Source: Trachythela sp. YZ-2020 (lineage: Eukaryota; Cnidaria; Anthozoa; Malacalcyonacea; Clavulariidae). Taken from it: a stretch of 64,000 nucleotides of DNA. The notes below the pieces were generated by a model. That model was given only the letters and a program-made list of their open reading frames with translations. It searched no databases and was not told the DNA's origin. The position numbers and the translations under genes were made by a program. Each line of letters starts with the position of its first letter. The first letter of the stretch is position 1. Shown here piece after piece: positions 45,546 to 56,752 of this stretch. The stretch spans positions 8,345,501-8,409,500 of the forward strand of contig JADLSH010000393.1 in NCBI GenBank assembly GCA_016169945.1. The letters are read 5' to 3'.

Positions 45546-47910
45546 TGCTATGTCGTAACAGATGTCGTAACTTGCCGCTAAAGGTCGTAATTGATGTCGT
45601 AACTTGCCGGCAAATGTGTTAGAATTGTTTTCGCGGGAAAGTAATGTCACACGCAATCAAAATGGCGTCCAAAAGTCCTCGTATTGAGGGATTATTCGAT
45701 GAAGCGAAAAGAGTTCTCCAACGTTTATGGGGCGCCAAATGTGACAAAAAGATTAGTTGCATTATATAAAGTAGCAGCAATATTTATAAAGTCTAACCGA
45801 TTTATATAAGGTTGGCAGCAATATTTATAAAGTCTAACCAATTTATATCAGGTAAAAATATTATATATAAAGTCAAATTTATTATATAAAGCAAAAAAAG
45901 TTATATATATGTAAATAAATAAAACTATACAAATTAGCAAAAAGTCAATGGTAAAAATATATAAAGTCGTGGGCACTAACGGTCAAACATATTTCCCGCG
46001 CGCCACTGAAACCATGCATTATTCATCATGGCAGATGAACAAAACCAATGAAAGCGATCTGAAAGTTGCGGTGGAAAGCTCGTAAGCCACCCCGGTTTTC
46101 GAAGAATTGTCTCGGATGCGGTTCAGCGATCCACCCAACGCTGTGAACAAAATGTTACCGCGACTACCAATGCTACGTCGTCGCCAAATACGAGCAGGGC
46201 AACATTCTCGTCGCCACAGCAGGAAATGAAATCCTTGTTCCGAACAGGAGGAAGAGGTCGCGGAGGAGGTACCGTTGCTTCGTTTGTCCCGGTTCTTGCT
46301 TCCAGCCGCTTTAATGCACGTAGAGCTCGATCACGCGGAAGCAGTAGATCACGCGGAAGTTCGGCCGAGAAGTTGTGCTTCTCTCGAAGCCAGATGTTAA
46401 GTTTGTTGTAAGGGGAAGCAACAAAGCAGACCTAATGCGCAAAGGGCAAGTGATTCACCACCCCCAGTTTATTAACCACAACACTTGTTCTACAGGGTGT
46501 CCCAAAAAAATGTCCCCCACTATATTTTGTAGTATTACAATGTTAGCTTGAAGGGAGGTTTCAGGCTCTTATATTTTATCGGAATAACTACCATGTCATG
46601 CCATTACATTGCTATTTGACTGATCAAAATAAGCAATGGTTTGGTTCAGGAGTTACTTAAGGTGGCGACACCAATTTTGCAACCCGTCCAAGTTATGGAA
46701 ATTGGGTCAAAAGTACTTCAATAACTTTCACAAGAAGTTTAAGAGAAAAACTACTTATCATTCTCTAAAATTGAATAATGGTGGTTCCCTATATTAATCA
46801 AGATTTCGTTTCATGTAAAAATTAGTAAATAGGAGGCATAAGTCTTGGTAAGGTGGAGGAAATGCCAAAAATGTGCTTTTTTCCATCAATTTTGTCCCAA
46901 AACAGCAAATTCAATGCATTTTCCTTTCCCTTATCAAGATTGAATTTTGAAAACTTTTTTATGTTTTCTGTTTCCATTTGGTTGGTAATGTTAAGAGCTT
47001 GACAATAAAGTTCACAACCATGGTTTCCATAACAAAGGAGACTTTGGCCTGATTGGTCGACTGTTTGGCTCGTTTTAGTCCTTTTAAATGCGCGCCGCAG
47101 AAAGCGTGGTTTTGGGGAAGGAAGGGTGTGTGATTCCCTTTCAACCTAGAATTACCTAGAATACGTGGTGATCCTTTGTGAAAATGAAACAATTTTGCTT
47201 CGTAGCATTGCTTGTTTAATCTATCTTCGATTTGATGCTGCTAGATTTTCAGGTGATGGAATATTTTCTTTTTTATTGCCAACGTTGTGTCGGTCATATC
47301 AGCGGCCTCGTGTCAACAAGGATTCCAGTACAGAAGTATTATGTTTCGCAGATAATAATTGCGAATCATTGCTCAATCCAACGTTGATTTTGCTATGTTT
47401 GTGGAAAGCAGGTATATGTTACTCAGCTCTCGAAAACCGAACTCGGAAGCTCAAAAATTGGCGCAGTTTATAGCTGATCAAACCTGGGCTGTACGTGCGT
47501 ATATCGTGTGAGTTCTTTTGGTGTGACGTTGCCGAGCGTAGTCGTATTTACACCCAGTGTTAAACTTTGGAACTAGTGGAGCATGTTTTTGAAAACAGAA
47601 ATAAAAGGGTAAGTAAGTTCTATTGTTTTGTAAACTGTAATCCTTCAGATCTGTTTCCAGTGACTTTGGGAACATATTTGTTGGTTTTTCACACGGTTTT
47701 CGAATTGGATAAAATTTGTATTGTTTGTGGTGATTCCACTTCGTAAACAACGACTTCCATTGAGAGATTCTCGTAGTTTCTTGTTAAATTGGCCGTTTTT
47801 GGAGCTGATTTGTTATAGGTGCATACATTCACACTTCTAGACGGTGTTTATACGATAAAACTGTATTTTTACAAGGAAGACCGCTGACACTTTGCGGTAG
47901 GGTCTTAGAC
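45546..47910. other. No gene recognised; short local repeats
   Basis: Duplicated TGTCGTAACTTGCCG motifs (45555-45610), repeated ATTTATAAAGTCTAACC motifs (45775-45850), an Arg/Ser-rich short frame near 46226-46411 with no domain, and GGGTGTCCCAAAAAAATGTC at 46496-46515, which resembles DNA-transposon ends. No convincing gene or complete element could be delimited. Confidence 0.4.
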
Positions 47911-48278
47911 TGTGGGCTCGGATTATTATTATTATTATCGCTTTATGTGGGCTTTTACTCATTATTTTCGGCAGTTAATGAGAATGGTGGTGTTTAGCAG
48001 CCTATTTAAAACTTGTACGCCAAGTTCTACAGGTGGTGAGACTGGTCGTAATTGGTTTTGTGCATGTAAGCCTGGAATACTTGGTCCTCCAGTTTTTCCA
48101 ATACCTGCTACATTGAGATCCGTAGTAGAACAGATGGCGATGGGGTATCCATTATCATGGAAACTCAAGAACAATTTACAGATGCTGACTTTAGAATTGA
48201 CCTGGACTAGGAATAATGGACAACCCCAGAACCCCTTTGTACTCTTTCCGCCTTCGCTTATGACTGTTATCGATATGT
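47911..48278. other. Sequence between two TTA-repeat runs, no gene
   Basis: (TTA)n runs near 47926-47938 and 48279-48300 bracket sequence open on both strands without any recognised motif. The runs may be minus-strand retroelement tails. Confidence 0.35.
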
Positions 48279-48660
48279 TTTTATTATTATTATTATTAAT
48301 GTTTAATAACACATCATCGCATAAAATGAATTACAATGTGTTTTACAATTAGAGTAAAAGTTTATTAGAGTATTAGTTTGTTTAAGACACTAATCATGCT
48401 AGGGAAAAAACTGTTATTAAACCTATTAGTTCTACATTTAAAAGAAGAGAATTGTTCAATGAGACCGCCTAACGCAATCTTTTTCATTGTTTTCTCGCAA
48501 AGTTCACTTCGACGTATATCCAGCCTAGGGCACTGCAACATTTCTTGCGCTTCACTGTAAGATCGGCCTGGCGGTATAATCCTTAGTGCACGTTTTTGAA
48601 TTTTCTCAACCTGTTCAGACAAATACCTAGGCAGACTACAATGCCATACTGTACAGAGGG
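48279..48660 (-). pseudogene. Non-LTR RT C-terminal fragment with AAT tail
   Basis: The minus-strand frame has LPRYLSEQVEKIQKRALRII and PGRSYSEAQEMLQCPRLDIR, matching in order the C-terminal thumb region of the RT at 16436-19534 (LPEYLSKALERVQRRVLSII and PGQPYPVQLTLCNLESLFDR). It ends at 48365 and has an (AAT)n tail at 48298-48279. Severely 5'-truncated. Confidence 0.75.
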
Positions 48661-48819
48661 ATATGGCGATCCCACTCGAACAGAGTAACAATCGTCTTCT
48701 ATGTTGTTTGTCTTGGTTGGCTGACACAAATGGTGCTTCTTCCCCAGTACCACCTACTACTTCACCTCTGGAAGACTCTGGTTTCTCTTCCCCGACCCTG
48801 AAAATCTGGTTCCTTCTAG

Positions 48820-49111
48820 ATCCTTCTAGTTGGAAGCTCTCACAAACCATCCTAATTCATAAGAAAGGGGTGATGCGAGTGACATTTCCAACTTTCGTCC
48901 GATAACTTTGATGAGCTGTATTTACAAATTGTTTACTAGGATCCTGGCAAATCGTCTCGTGTCCTTTTCCATCAACAACGATTTCCCCTCTTCATCCCAG
49001 GGTTGTTATGAACATACGTTTATACTCCAATCCCTTATCCTTGATGCTAACCGTCATGATAAAAACATCTACTTGATGTGGCTAGATCTACGTAATGCTT
49101 TTGGTAATTGA
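48820..49111 (+). pseudogene. Non-LTR RT fragment (palm N-terminal part)
   Basis: WKLSQTILIHKKG, a frame change near 48875, then SNFRPITLMSCIYKLFTRIL, then GCYEHTFILQSLILDAN and YLMWLDLRNAFGN (motif A region). These are RT motifs 1-3 of a different non-LTR clade from the others here, judging by the GCYEHT and LDLRNAFG wording. It is cut off after motif A. Orientation is opposite to the neighbouring fragment. Confidence 0.75.
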
Positions 49112-49172
49112 TGATGTTTTCTAAATTCTGCCCTTAGCAACGCCTTACCATGCGTTTCAAAATGGAAACACA

Positions 49173-49291
49173 TGTTTTGCAAGGACAGTCTTTGAGCAAA
49201 GTTTGAGCTTATTTTGTATATTTTAACATTACATTTCGTCAATATTATCAACGCGTTTATGTAGTTTTGGAGAAGGGAAGTAGGGGTAACA
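49173..49291 (+). repeat. Left LTR, 119 bp
   Basis: Starts TG, ends CA, followed three bases later by the tRNA-Lys-type primer-binding site. Unusually short for a gypsy LTR. Confidence 0.88.
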
Positions 49292-50179
49292 TTTTGGCGC
49301 CCAACGTGGGCTGCCCGGCATCGGATTTAAGGGATGCGATTGAAGTCGAAGTTACAGCAGGAGTACGAAGAGTTAAAAGACAACAAGAAACACAGCTGTT
49401 AGAAATGCGAGCGAAGATCGATAAATGTGAAATGGGAGTTAACGATAAATCTACCAAAGTCAAAGATAACAATAGTGTAAATGCATCTGTAGTTAAACTG
49501 CCTGCAAGTACTCAAGGCTTATTGAGACGAGAATTTAAGATCTCGGGGCAAGTTGGAGATCCGGGACAGGCAGAAAAACTTACATATATTTCTCTAAATC
49601 ACCAGATTGAATCATGTCTTAAACGGAAGTACACCGAAGATGAAATTGTCGATGCAGTAATTCGAGCTATTGCACCACATACAAGTCTCCGTAGTTACAT
49701 TGAGACAATGCCTGACCTAAGCCTTCCCCAGCTACGAAGGATCTTAAGAATTCATTACTGTGAAAAGACGGCGTCGGAATTGTATCAGCAACAAACTACA
49801 ATGTGCCAGAAACCCAAAGAGAGTGTGCAACAGCTCTTGTTGAGAATTATGGATGCAAGAAATAAAGTTATATTTGCTAGTAAAGAAGCAGATACTGATT
49901 TCAGCTATGGTAGTCAGTTAATCCAAAGCACTTTTCTGAAAGCATTAGAAACTGGTGTTCGGGATGAGTATGCGAAAGGAAGGAGTGTCGGACGAGGAGA
50001 TCATGCAAAGCATTAATGAACTTGCCTCACAGAAGACCGAGAGAGAAAACAAGCTTGGTATAACAGAGAAGTTGTCCTCTAAAAATGCCAAGGTGAGTTC
50101 AGTTGAGGGGGCAAAGAGTAAAAACATTAAGGGGCCTCCCCAGAAGCAAGAGAAAAGCAGGACCTCCTGGCTGAAATAA
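49267..50179 (+). pseudogene. gag: Gag-like polyprotein part
   Basis: The open frame runs from inside the LTR, so the true start may be the Met at about 49408. Helical Gag-type sequence: IESCLKRKYTEDEIVDAVIR, LRSYIETMPDLSLPQLRRIL, CQKPKESVQQLLLRIMDARN. A frame change near 49965-50000 leads to SDEEIMQSINELASQKTERE. After the stop at about 50179 a zinc-knuckle remnant follows in another frame (CPNCRRENN, then CFISCQAGHIASNC at about 50280-50365, whose Cys spacing is disturbed). Confidence 0.75.
49295..49312 (+). promoter_or_regulatory. Primer-binding site, tRNA-Lys type
   Basis: TGGCGCCCAACGTGGGC matches the classic lysine-tRNA primer complement used by many retroelements. Confidence 0.85.
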
Positions 50180-50399
50180 AGGGAATTAAGTCGGAATTAA
50201 GTTCCCTAAAAGCAAAAGTTGAAGACCAAGAGGCCAAGGGTAGTACACCCTTCCCATCAAGGTATCCACGGGGGTGTCCCAACTGTAGAAGAGAAAACAA
50301 TGGGAACGCCTGCAGACATTGTTTTATCAGCTGTCAGGCTGGACATATAGCTAGTAATTGTCCACAAAGAAAGTCGGGAAACTTACCGGGGCCATTTCC

Positions 50400-50974
50400 G
50401 AGGGACAGGAGATGGCCAAGAACATAGAGCAAATGTGCCCTCTATGTGGATTTTGAAAAAAAACTCCAAGTACATGACAAAATCCTTTGGTGTAAACAAT
50501 GCAAATCCGTTTATTATTGTGGCCGAGAATGTCAAAGGAAGCATTGGCATGATCATAAAGCAACCTGTGTTGCAATTCAAAACATTAGACACCAGAATAT
50601 TAAGGATAATACAGACTTGGAATTCTTTGCAACTCATCTAACTCCAGAGCAACAGAATAAACTGGTACAGATAATTGGTAGGAAATACACAGTATTGGGG
50701 AAACTGGACAACAAAGTAGCGAATGTGCTCTGGGACACTGGTCCAAGTGTCAATGGTTTCAGAAACATATTTGAAGCAAAACTACCCAATAAAACAAATA
50801 AGAGAATTATCGGAACTGGTCGAGACTGACCTAACACTCACAGCAGCAAATGGTAGTGTTATACCTTATATTGGTTGGGTTGAATTAGCTTTTACACTGT
50901 CTTCAAAGGACAATGAAGTATCTGTTCCATTTTTGGTCACTTGTGAAACTATGGAGTACCCTATAGTAGGTTAG
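50400..50974 (+). pseudogene. MYND zinc finger followed by retropepsin
   Basis: CPLCGF, then ILWCKQCKSVYYCGRECQ and KHWHDHKATC (about 50430-50571), give the Cys/His pattern of a MYND finger, a protein-interaction module usual in host chromatin proteins. The aspartic protease follows: LDNKVANVLWDTGPSVN (catalytic Asp; DTGP in place of DTGA or DTGS) and, after a frame change near 50800, LTAANGSVIPYIGWVEL. A stop interrupts at 50972. A MYND finger between nucleocapsid and protease is not standard for Ty3/gypsy. Confidence 0.78.
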
Positions 50975-51272
50975 AATGTTATTGAGGAAATATTGAAAAA
51001 TAAACATGATGATTTATTGCCAGAAGTTCAATCATCATTTCTTGGCCTTGACAACGAAGCAGCACAAACACTCGTAAACTTCTGTTCAGAGTATTGACAG
51101 TGATTATTTATGCAATGTAAAAACAAATAAGAGAGACGTTGTAGTACCAGGGGGACAACAGGTAAAGATTCAGTGTCGAGTTAACACAGGTCCAATTTGT
51201 GGGACGACCCCAGTTTTATTTGAACCAGATGAAACACTGCCTTGGCTCTCAAGCCTAGAATTAAGTGAAACA

Positions 51273-52417
51273 TTGTTGACAAAGGGGAAGAATAATTCTA
51301 TTGAGGTGCATGTGAATAACCCAACGAAGCATGATGTTGTTATTAAACGTCGGACAGTACTAGGTCGATTACAACTTGTGCGGTCCGTAACCTCAATACC
51401 AGTTAACCTAAAAGAGGAAAACACAGAGCATGATTCTCAGTTAGATCCAACTGACAAAGCTAATGAATGCTCAGTTTCTGTTAGTAATGAAACTCAGTTT
51501 TCTGAGGTGAACGTCCCTCGACACATCAAGAACATTGATTTAAAGGGATTAACACCAGAACAAAAGTTAGTTACACTTAGGATGTTAACTGAAGAGGCGG
51601 ATGTATTTTCAAAGAATGACGATGATATTGGGCGCATCCCTGATCTAACCGTAACAATCAAATTAAACGATGAAACTCCAGTTCAAAATAACTATACTGC
51701 AGTTCCAAGACCTCTTTATCCGGAGGTCAAGAGTTATGTTGAAGATATGTTGAATAAGAACTTTATTAGGAAATCAACATCTGCCTATAGTTCTCCGGTG
51801 GTATGTGTAAGGAAAAAGGATCAAACACTTCGGCTATGCATTGACTATCGAGAAGTAAATAAGAAAAGCATCCCAGATCGCCACCCCATACCAAGGATCC
51901 AAGATACACTTGACAGTCTTGGAGGAAATTCTTGGTTCTCAGTATTGGATCAAGGGAAGGCATATCACCAAGGCTTTGTAAGTGAAGAAAGTCAACCCTT
52001 AACTGCCTTTATAACACATTGGGGTTTATACGAGTGGGTACGGATCCCATTCGGTCTCTGTAATGCTCCAGCGGCTTTCCAAAAATTCATGGAAAACTGT
52101 TTGGATGATTTGCGGGACACAATTTGTATTCCGTACCTGGACGATGTTATCGTATTTAGTTCCACGTTTGAAGACCACCTGGAACATCTTAGGAAAGTAT
52201 TCCAGCGTTTACATGAACATGGGGTAAAACTAAAACAGGAAAATGTAAATTATTTGAGAGAGAAGTAGTGTTCTTGGGACGTATTGTTTCAGAAAGCGGT
52301 TATCGACTTGACCCTGCAGGAGTGGATGCTATTCATAATTTAAAGTCCTCTCCTCCTAAAAACGTTGGTGATGTTAGGCGTTTAATGGGACTGCTAAATT
52401 GTTACGAGAGAAACACA
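51273..52417 (+). pseudogene. pol: Ty3/gypsy reverse transcriptase, truncated
   Basis: [54 protein letters not shown] (motif A Asp), [20 protein letters not shown] and [17 protein letters not shown] (YLDD). A frameshift near 52255 moves to [20 protein letters not shown] (connection), which stops abruptly at LMGLLN where the right LTR begins. No RNase H, no integrase. Confidence 0.9.
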
Positions 52418-52536
52418 TGTTTTGTAAGGACAGTCTTTGAGCAAAGTTTGAGCTTATTTTGTATATTTTAACATTACATTTAGTCAATATTATCAACGCG
52501 TTTATGTAGTTTTGGAGAAGGGAAGTAGGGGTAACA
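52418..52536 (+). repeat. Right LTR, 119 bp
   Basis: Direct copy of 49173-49291, differing at a few positions. It is joined directly to truncated pol without a polypurine tract. Confidence 0.88.
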
Positions 52537-52554
52537 AAGGCAGGTACGATATTT

Positions 52555-52740
52555 ATGGACTTGTCCATCCTATTTGCTGTGTTCGATGACATTTTGAAGT
52601 GCCCTGAATGTGGTAGTAACATGAACTCTCATGACAAGAATGGCTTTTCCAATTATATTGTTTTCGAATGTCAATGTTTGGAGTGTGAGTGGAAGTACTG
52701 CTTCAACACCTCAAAGAAACAAGGTCGAATCATGAAGTAA
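52555..52740 (+). pseudogene. Zinc-binding exon of a Mutator-like transposase gene, fragment
   Basis: LSILFAVFDDILKCPECGSN, then FECQCLECEWKYCFNTSKKQ: paired Cys-x2-Cys motifs with a TSK ending, a pattern I associate with the N-terminal zinc-binding part of animal Mutator-like (MULE) transposases. The rest of the gene is absent. The LTR element ends 19 bases upstream and may have cut it. Confidence 0.5.
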
Positions 52741-52932
52741 ATGGTACAGCAGTACTGGCTTTCAGGGAAATTTGAGACCTTACGCTGGCACTACGACAAC
52801 GGCGACGGCAACTTAATTAAACTTGAAACTCCCGTCGGCGTTCGGGTTGCCGTTATGTTGTTACTCGTGATTACGATTGTTGCATAAAGGCGGGAAAATT
52901 TGGAATGAAAACAGAATTCATAAAATTTTAAA

Positions 52933-54014
52933 ATGCCGAGTCTTCGAGAAATTACGGTATTTGCTCATGCTTTGGATGCCATAGATGACGAAGAATTTGC
53001 TCTGTTATACGATGCAACTAAGCCAAAGAGCCCTAGAGTACCATTTTGGCGTTTTCAAAGCTTTGATATAGATAAAATGACAGATGATGAATGTTGGGCA
53101 GAGTTTCGATTCTTCAGAAATGATATTTACAACCTTGCAGATAAACTGGAATGCCTATTGAAATAAAATGTTATAATGGCCTAAAAGTCGACAAAATTGA
53201 GGGGCTGTGTATTTTCCTGAAGAGGTTTGCATATCCGTGCAGATATGTAGATATGATCCATAGATTTGCCAGACCTGAACCTCAGTTGTGTATGATCGCA
53301 AATCAAGTTTTGAATATAATTCATGAACGATGGCAGCATTTACTCACTGATTTTGACCAGGGCTGGTTGCAACCAGAAAACTTGGAAACTTTTGCCGCAG
53401 TTATACACCAGAAGGGTGCAGCTCTAGATAACTGCTGGGGTTTTATCGACGGGACTGTTCGGCCTGTTGCACGACCTGGTCGACTTGAACGCATACTTTA
53501 TAATGGACACAAGAAAGTCCATGCTATCAAGTTCCAATCCAATGCAACCCCTTCAGGCATGATAGCTAATCTATATGGTCCCATGGAAGGAAAGCGGCAT
53601 GATAGTGCAATGCTTGCCCAATCTGGTATCCTCAACGAGTTACAGCAGTGTTCATTCAACACCCAAGGAGATGTCTTGTGCATATATGGAGATCCTGCCT
53701 ACCCTCTGAGACCACAATTACAGGGCCATTTCAGAGGGGCTATGATTACAGAACAACAACAACAGTGGAACAAATCTATGAGTCAAGTGAGAATTGTTGT
53801 TGAATGGTTGTTTGGCGATATAGTCAATTACTTCAAATTTCTGGACTTTAAAAAAAATTTGAAAGTACGTTTAAGTGCAGTGGGGAAGATGTATATTGTG
53901 TGTGCTCTTTTGGAAAATGCACGGTCGTGCCTATATGGCACATCAACTGCAAAATATTTTGGCATTGACCCACCCACTATAGTCTATACAAGAGTATTTT
54001 GTGTAAATATATAA
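52933..54014 (+). pseudogene. PIF-like (DDE_Tnp_4) transposase, one frameshift
   Basis: The N-terminal acidic domain (PSLREITVFAHALDAIDDEE, DDECWAEFRFF) runs to about 53150. Frames then change by one base (LECLLK versus MPIEIKCYNGL). The catalytic part has FLKRFAYPCRYVDM, CWGFIDGTVRPVARP (first Asp), MEGKRHDSAMLAQSG, CIYGDPAYPLRP (second Asp), RIVVEWLFGDIVNYF (Glu) and LSAVGKMYIVCALLENA. All three acidic residues remain. Compared with the copy at 2239-5187 this one preserves the centre. The single-base shift may be a lesion or a sequencing error. Confidence 0.9.
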
Positions 54015-54257
54015 AACAAAGCAATGTTCATAATAAGTTCTTTTTAAAACAGTACATTGACAATATAATTGCAAAAATTAAAACAGTTGCAATATAGTTG
54101 TAAAATATGAACAGCTGAAGTTAAAAATACTTTAGTTAACTTGAACATATGAAACAATATTTAAATACCTCTATAGAGACTTGTAAACAAGTCTACTGTT
54201 ATTTGTTCTTAACACAACATGAAATAATTTGTTAACTAACTGTTGCCTGGTAGTAGG

Positions 54258-56061
54258 CTATGTCAATATCCATTTTTGAGTAGTTAACTTATTCAATAGG
54301 ACCATCATACTTGAACTTTGCTCCTGCTGCTGCCTCATCAACTGCATAAACTGCTGTTGTTGAACCCTTTGCAATTCAACAATTTGATTCATCATGGAAT
54401 TATTTTGATTTTGGGCTGCATCCATTGCTTCCTTTCTAAGTTTCATGTCATTCTCTCTTAATTCATGATCTTTGACTGTTTGGAGTTGCATTATTTCCAG
54501 TTCCTTCTTCTTTAATACTCCTTATTGTTTGGTGCTGACTAAAGTAAGACAATATCGTCTTACTTTTGCAGTTTTCATATCTTCGGTTCAGTGCATGCTA
54601 TGTAGATGAAAATACCACCGTTCGATTCAGCGTTTTACGATGTCTTTAGAGAAGTAAATTGTGTTTGTTTACAATGCTACGCGGCCAATTTAGCCCCTTT
54701 CAAACACCTCTGAACTTTGTATTGTTTACAAATTAACAATAATACAAACTAATTATATATTCATTTCGCTTTCCTACCTTTGGTTTACACGCTACAAACT
54801 CCTAAGTGTGACCATTGGATAGCTCTTGAAAATCCTGTTCGAAAGTCCATACTAAATAAACTAGCCATTTTATGACAATTCTCGACTTTTCTCGTGAAAA
54901 TCCCGTCTTTATTGCGAAATCCCGGTTTTGTCGGCGCACGCTCGGGCAACTTCGGAACTAAATCTCCGCGGCTTTGCATCCTAGCGTATTGAAAGTACCG
55001 GCAATCGATTCCGCGTGATGTAATTGCCTAGATGGCGGATTTTCATTGGTTTATAGCAATCAACACTGACCTTATATGGCATTTCGTAATTAATTTGCGC
55101 GTGCGGGAATCAAATTTCAACGATCTCGGCATTTTGCATGCGACTTTCAAAAAATAAAAAAAAATAGTTCTACTTCTTCAAATGCAATGAAACTTTCCAA
55201 TAATATTCCTTTTTACATGAGCTACAATTTCGGTCTAACATTTGCTAACATTTGCTCGAAAATTCTAAATCCTGTTCTGGCAATTCAGGTTTATTTCAAC
55301 AATAATTGTAAAATTTTTAGATAATTTATTAACATGTATGCAAATTAATTTGGATATGTAATATGAACCGGGACAAACTAAATATAATTTTAAAGAGGAA
55401 GTCATAAGCTATCGAATGACGCGTGTCCTGTTGCCAGAGAATAAACACGTCTGGTTTAATGCTTTAATGCTTTAATTTTAACTTTAATTTTTCTGGCGAT
55501 ATTTACATTTGAAACAACCGATCGTAATTACGGCGCAAGGCGAAAAACGATAAAGATCAGTCTCTCGCTCACTTTTATCACTCAAATACGAAACCATATC
55601 TGAACCACTACTTCTCTTTCTCTTGATACCTGTGCCATCAGAATCAGCTGACTCAGATCTCTTGCGAGTTTCACCAAATGATTCAAGGGACTGCTGTCTC
55701 ATTTCAACTGCTTGATTGGCTTCCTCCTCAAGTTTTTTCTTCTTCTCTGCTGCAACTCTTTCATGCTCTATGTCGGCTTCATAAAACAATGAGACAATTT
55801 CATCCATGCCAAGATCTACTTCACCTCGCAGGATATTCCACTTGCAAGAGTTTCTTCCCGGACTTTCTTCTTGTATTTCTTTTCAAGCTCACGCACAGAC
55901 CTCTGGGTTACACGAAAAATTGGAGATTGCAAAGAATTCAATGAAGTAGCTATCCTCAACCACGCTTCTCCTCTTTCAGGAGATGCTTTTCTGCTGGTCC
56001 ATGGTTGCATCAGCAAAATTTCTCGTACAAACAGCTGATCATGCAGCTCGGTCCATTTCAT
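54258..56061 (-). pseudogene. Myb/SANT-like accessory gene, interrupted
   Basis: The N-terminal part (56061-55816) has MKWTELHDQLFVREILLMQP, RGEAWLRIATSLNSL and RSVRELEKKYKKKVREE (Myb/SANT-like). A frame change leads to ADIEHERVAAEKKKKLEEEA, MRQQSLESFGETRKRSES and a nuclear-signal-like IKRKRSSGSD (55807-55556). The C-terminal part (about 54523-54258) has KKKELEIMQLQTVKDHELRE and a Gln-rich coiled coil. About 1 kb of unrelated DNA separates them. Same domain order as 7655-8427. DNA-binding partner of the adjacent transposase by analogy. Confidence 0.7.
54520..55555. mobile_element. Insertion in the Myb-like gene; repeat shared with 61.8 kb
   Basis: Unrelated sequence interrupts an otherwise continuous coding path. 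Its part 54590-54800 is present in inverse at about 61780-61985 (shared TTTGTAAACAATACAAA, AATTTACTTCTCTAAAGA and ACCTTTGGTTTACACG in one or other orientation). No ORF. Exact ends and TSD could not be fixed. Confidence 0.6.
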
Positions 56062-56079
56062 AGGTGCACTGAATAAATA

Positions 56080-56512
56080 GAAAAATATAATAACTTAACA
56101 AAATAGTAACCTTGACATGTACAGCACCTGGATTTTAATTTTATGCTTAAAGGATATTTTTTAATTATTTTAAATACAAATGCAAAATAGTGATATTAAT
56201 TTCTTATTTTATTTTCATCTTGTTTATATGACTGAGATAGACTGAGAGAGAAGGAATAAATAGAGGAATTTGACTCAATTTCTAGTTCAGTATAAGCTTT
56301 AATAAATTATTTATATTTTAAAACGCTAATATCACACTGCAGCACATAAAATAAGAAAGAGTGTTGAGGGCATTTAGGGTCCAAGCTTTGACATAATTTG
56401 TAAACAAGCTTTTCATAATATATAAAATACAATTTAACAATGATATTTTAATGCCTTAATACTTTTAAGAAATATACAAAATATTCAACCTATATTATCA
56501 AAGCAATTTACC
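56080..56512. other. No gene recognised
   Basis: AT-rich 5' flank of the Myb-like gene inside the PIF-like element. Confidence 0.35.
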
Positions 56513-56752
56513 TTGATGTTGTTCTTTCTGAAGACATGGAATACAACGAGGAATACAAGTATACAAGTATACAATACGATTTTTTTAATTTTTTTTATCG
56601 AGATAAATGCCGTTCTGACAAAACGTCAAATCGAAGAAATGGCGTCGGGCCCGCTCAGCAAGAACGTCAACATTTCCATCCGCGCATGCGCAATTTAACT
56701 TTCGCGCAAGTCGCCGTTGCCGTTTGCACTGGCGTCTACCGAACGTAAGCTC

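Larger units (their letters stand above)
49173..52536 (+). mobile_element. Ty3/gypsy-like LTR retrotransposon, internally deleted
   Basis: Two direct LTRs of 119 bp each (49173-49291 and 52418-52536; TGTTTTG...GGTAACA), differing at only a few positions. A primer-binding site TGGCGCCCAACGTGGGC, complementary to a tRNA-Lys 3' end, starts at 49295. The order gag, MYND/zinc knuckle, protease, RT is Ty3/gypsy-like. RNase H and integrase are missing: the RT frame runs straight into the right LTR. Frameshifts and stops accumulate. No convincing target duplication was found. Confidence 0.88.
52772..56752. mobile_element. PIF-like DNA transposon with transposase and Myb-like genes
   Basis: Left-end CTTACGCTGGCAC...ACGGCGACGGCAAC and right-end inverse GTTGCCG...GCACTGGCGTC...AACGTAAG are imperfect inverted repeats, so the limits are approximate. 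Inside are a plus-strand DDE_Tnp_4 transposase and a minus-strand Myb-like gene, the usual two-gene Harbinger/PIF plan. An insertion of about 1 kb interrupts the Myb-like gene (54520-55555). Confidence 0.65.

Noticed and set aside
46226..46411. 61-codon Arg/Ser/Gly-rich frame
   Set aside because: Low complexity, no homologous pattern, no exon signals.
47165..47473. 102-codon plus frame
   Set aside because: Composition unremarkable, no domain, no splice or promoter evidence.
47912..48352. 146-codon frame with runs of Tyr and Leu
   Set aside because: The runs come from TTA microsatellites; both strands are open and neither has a domain.
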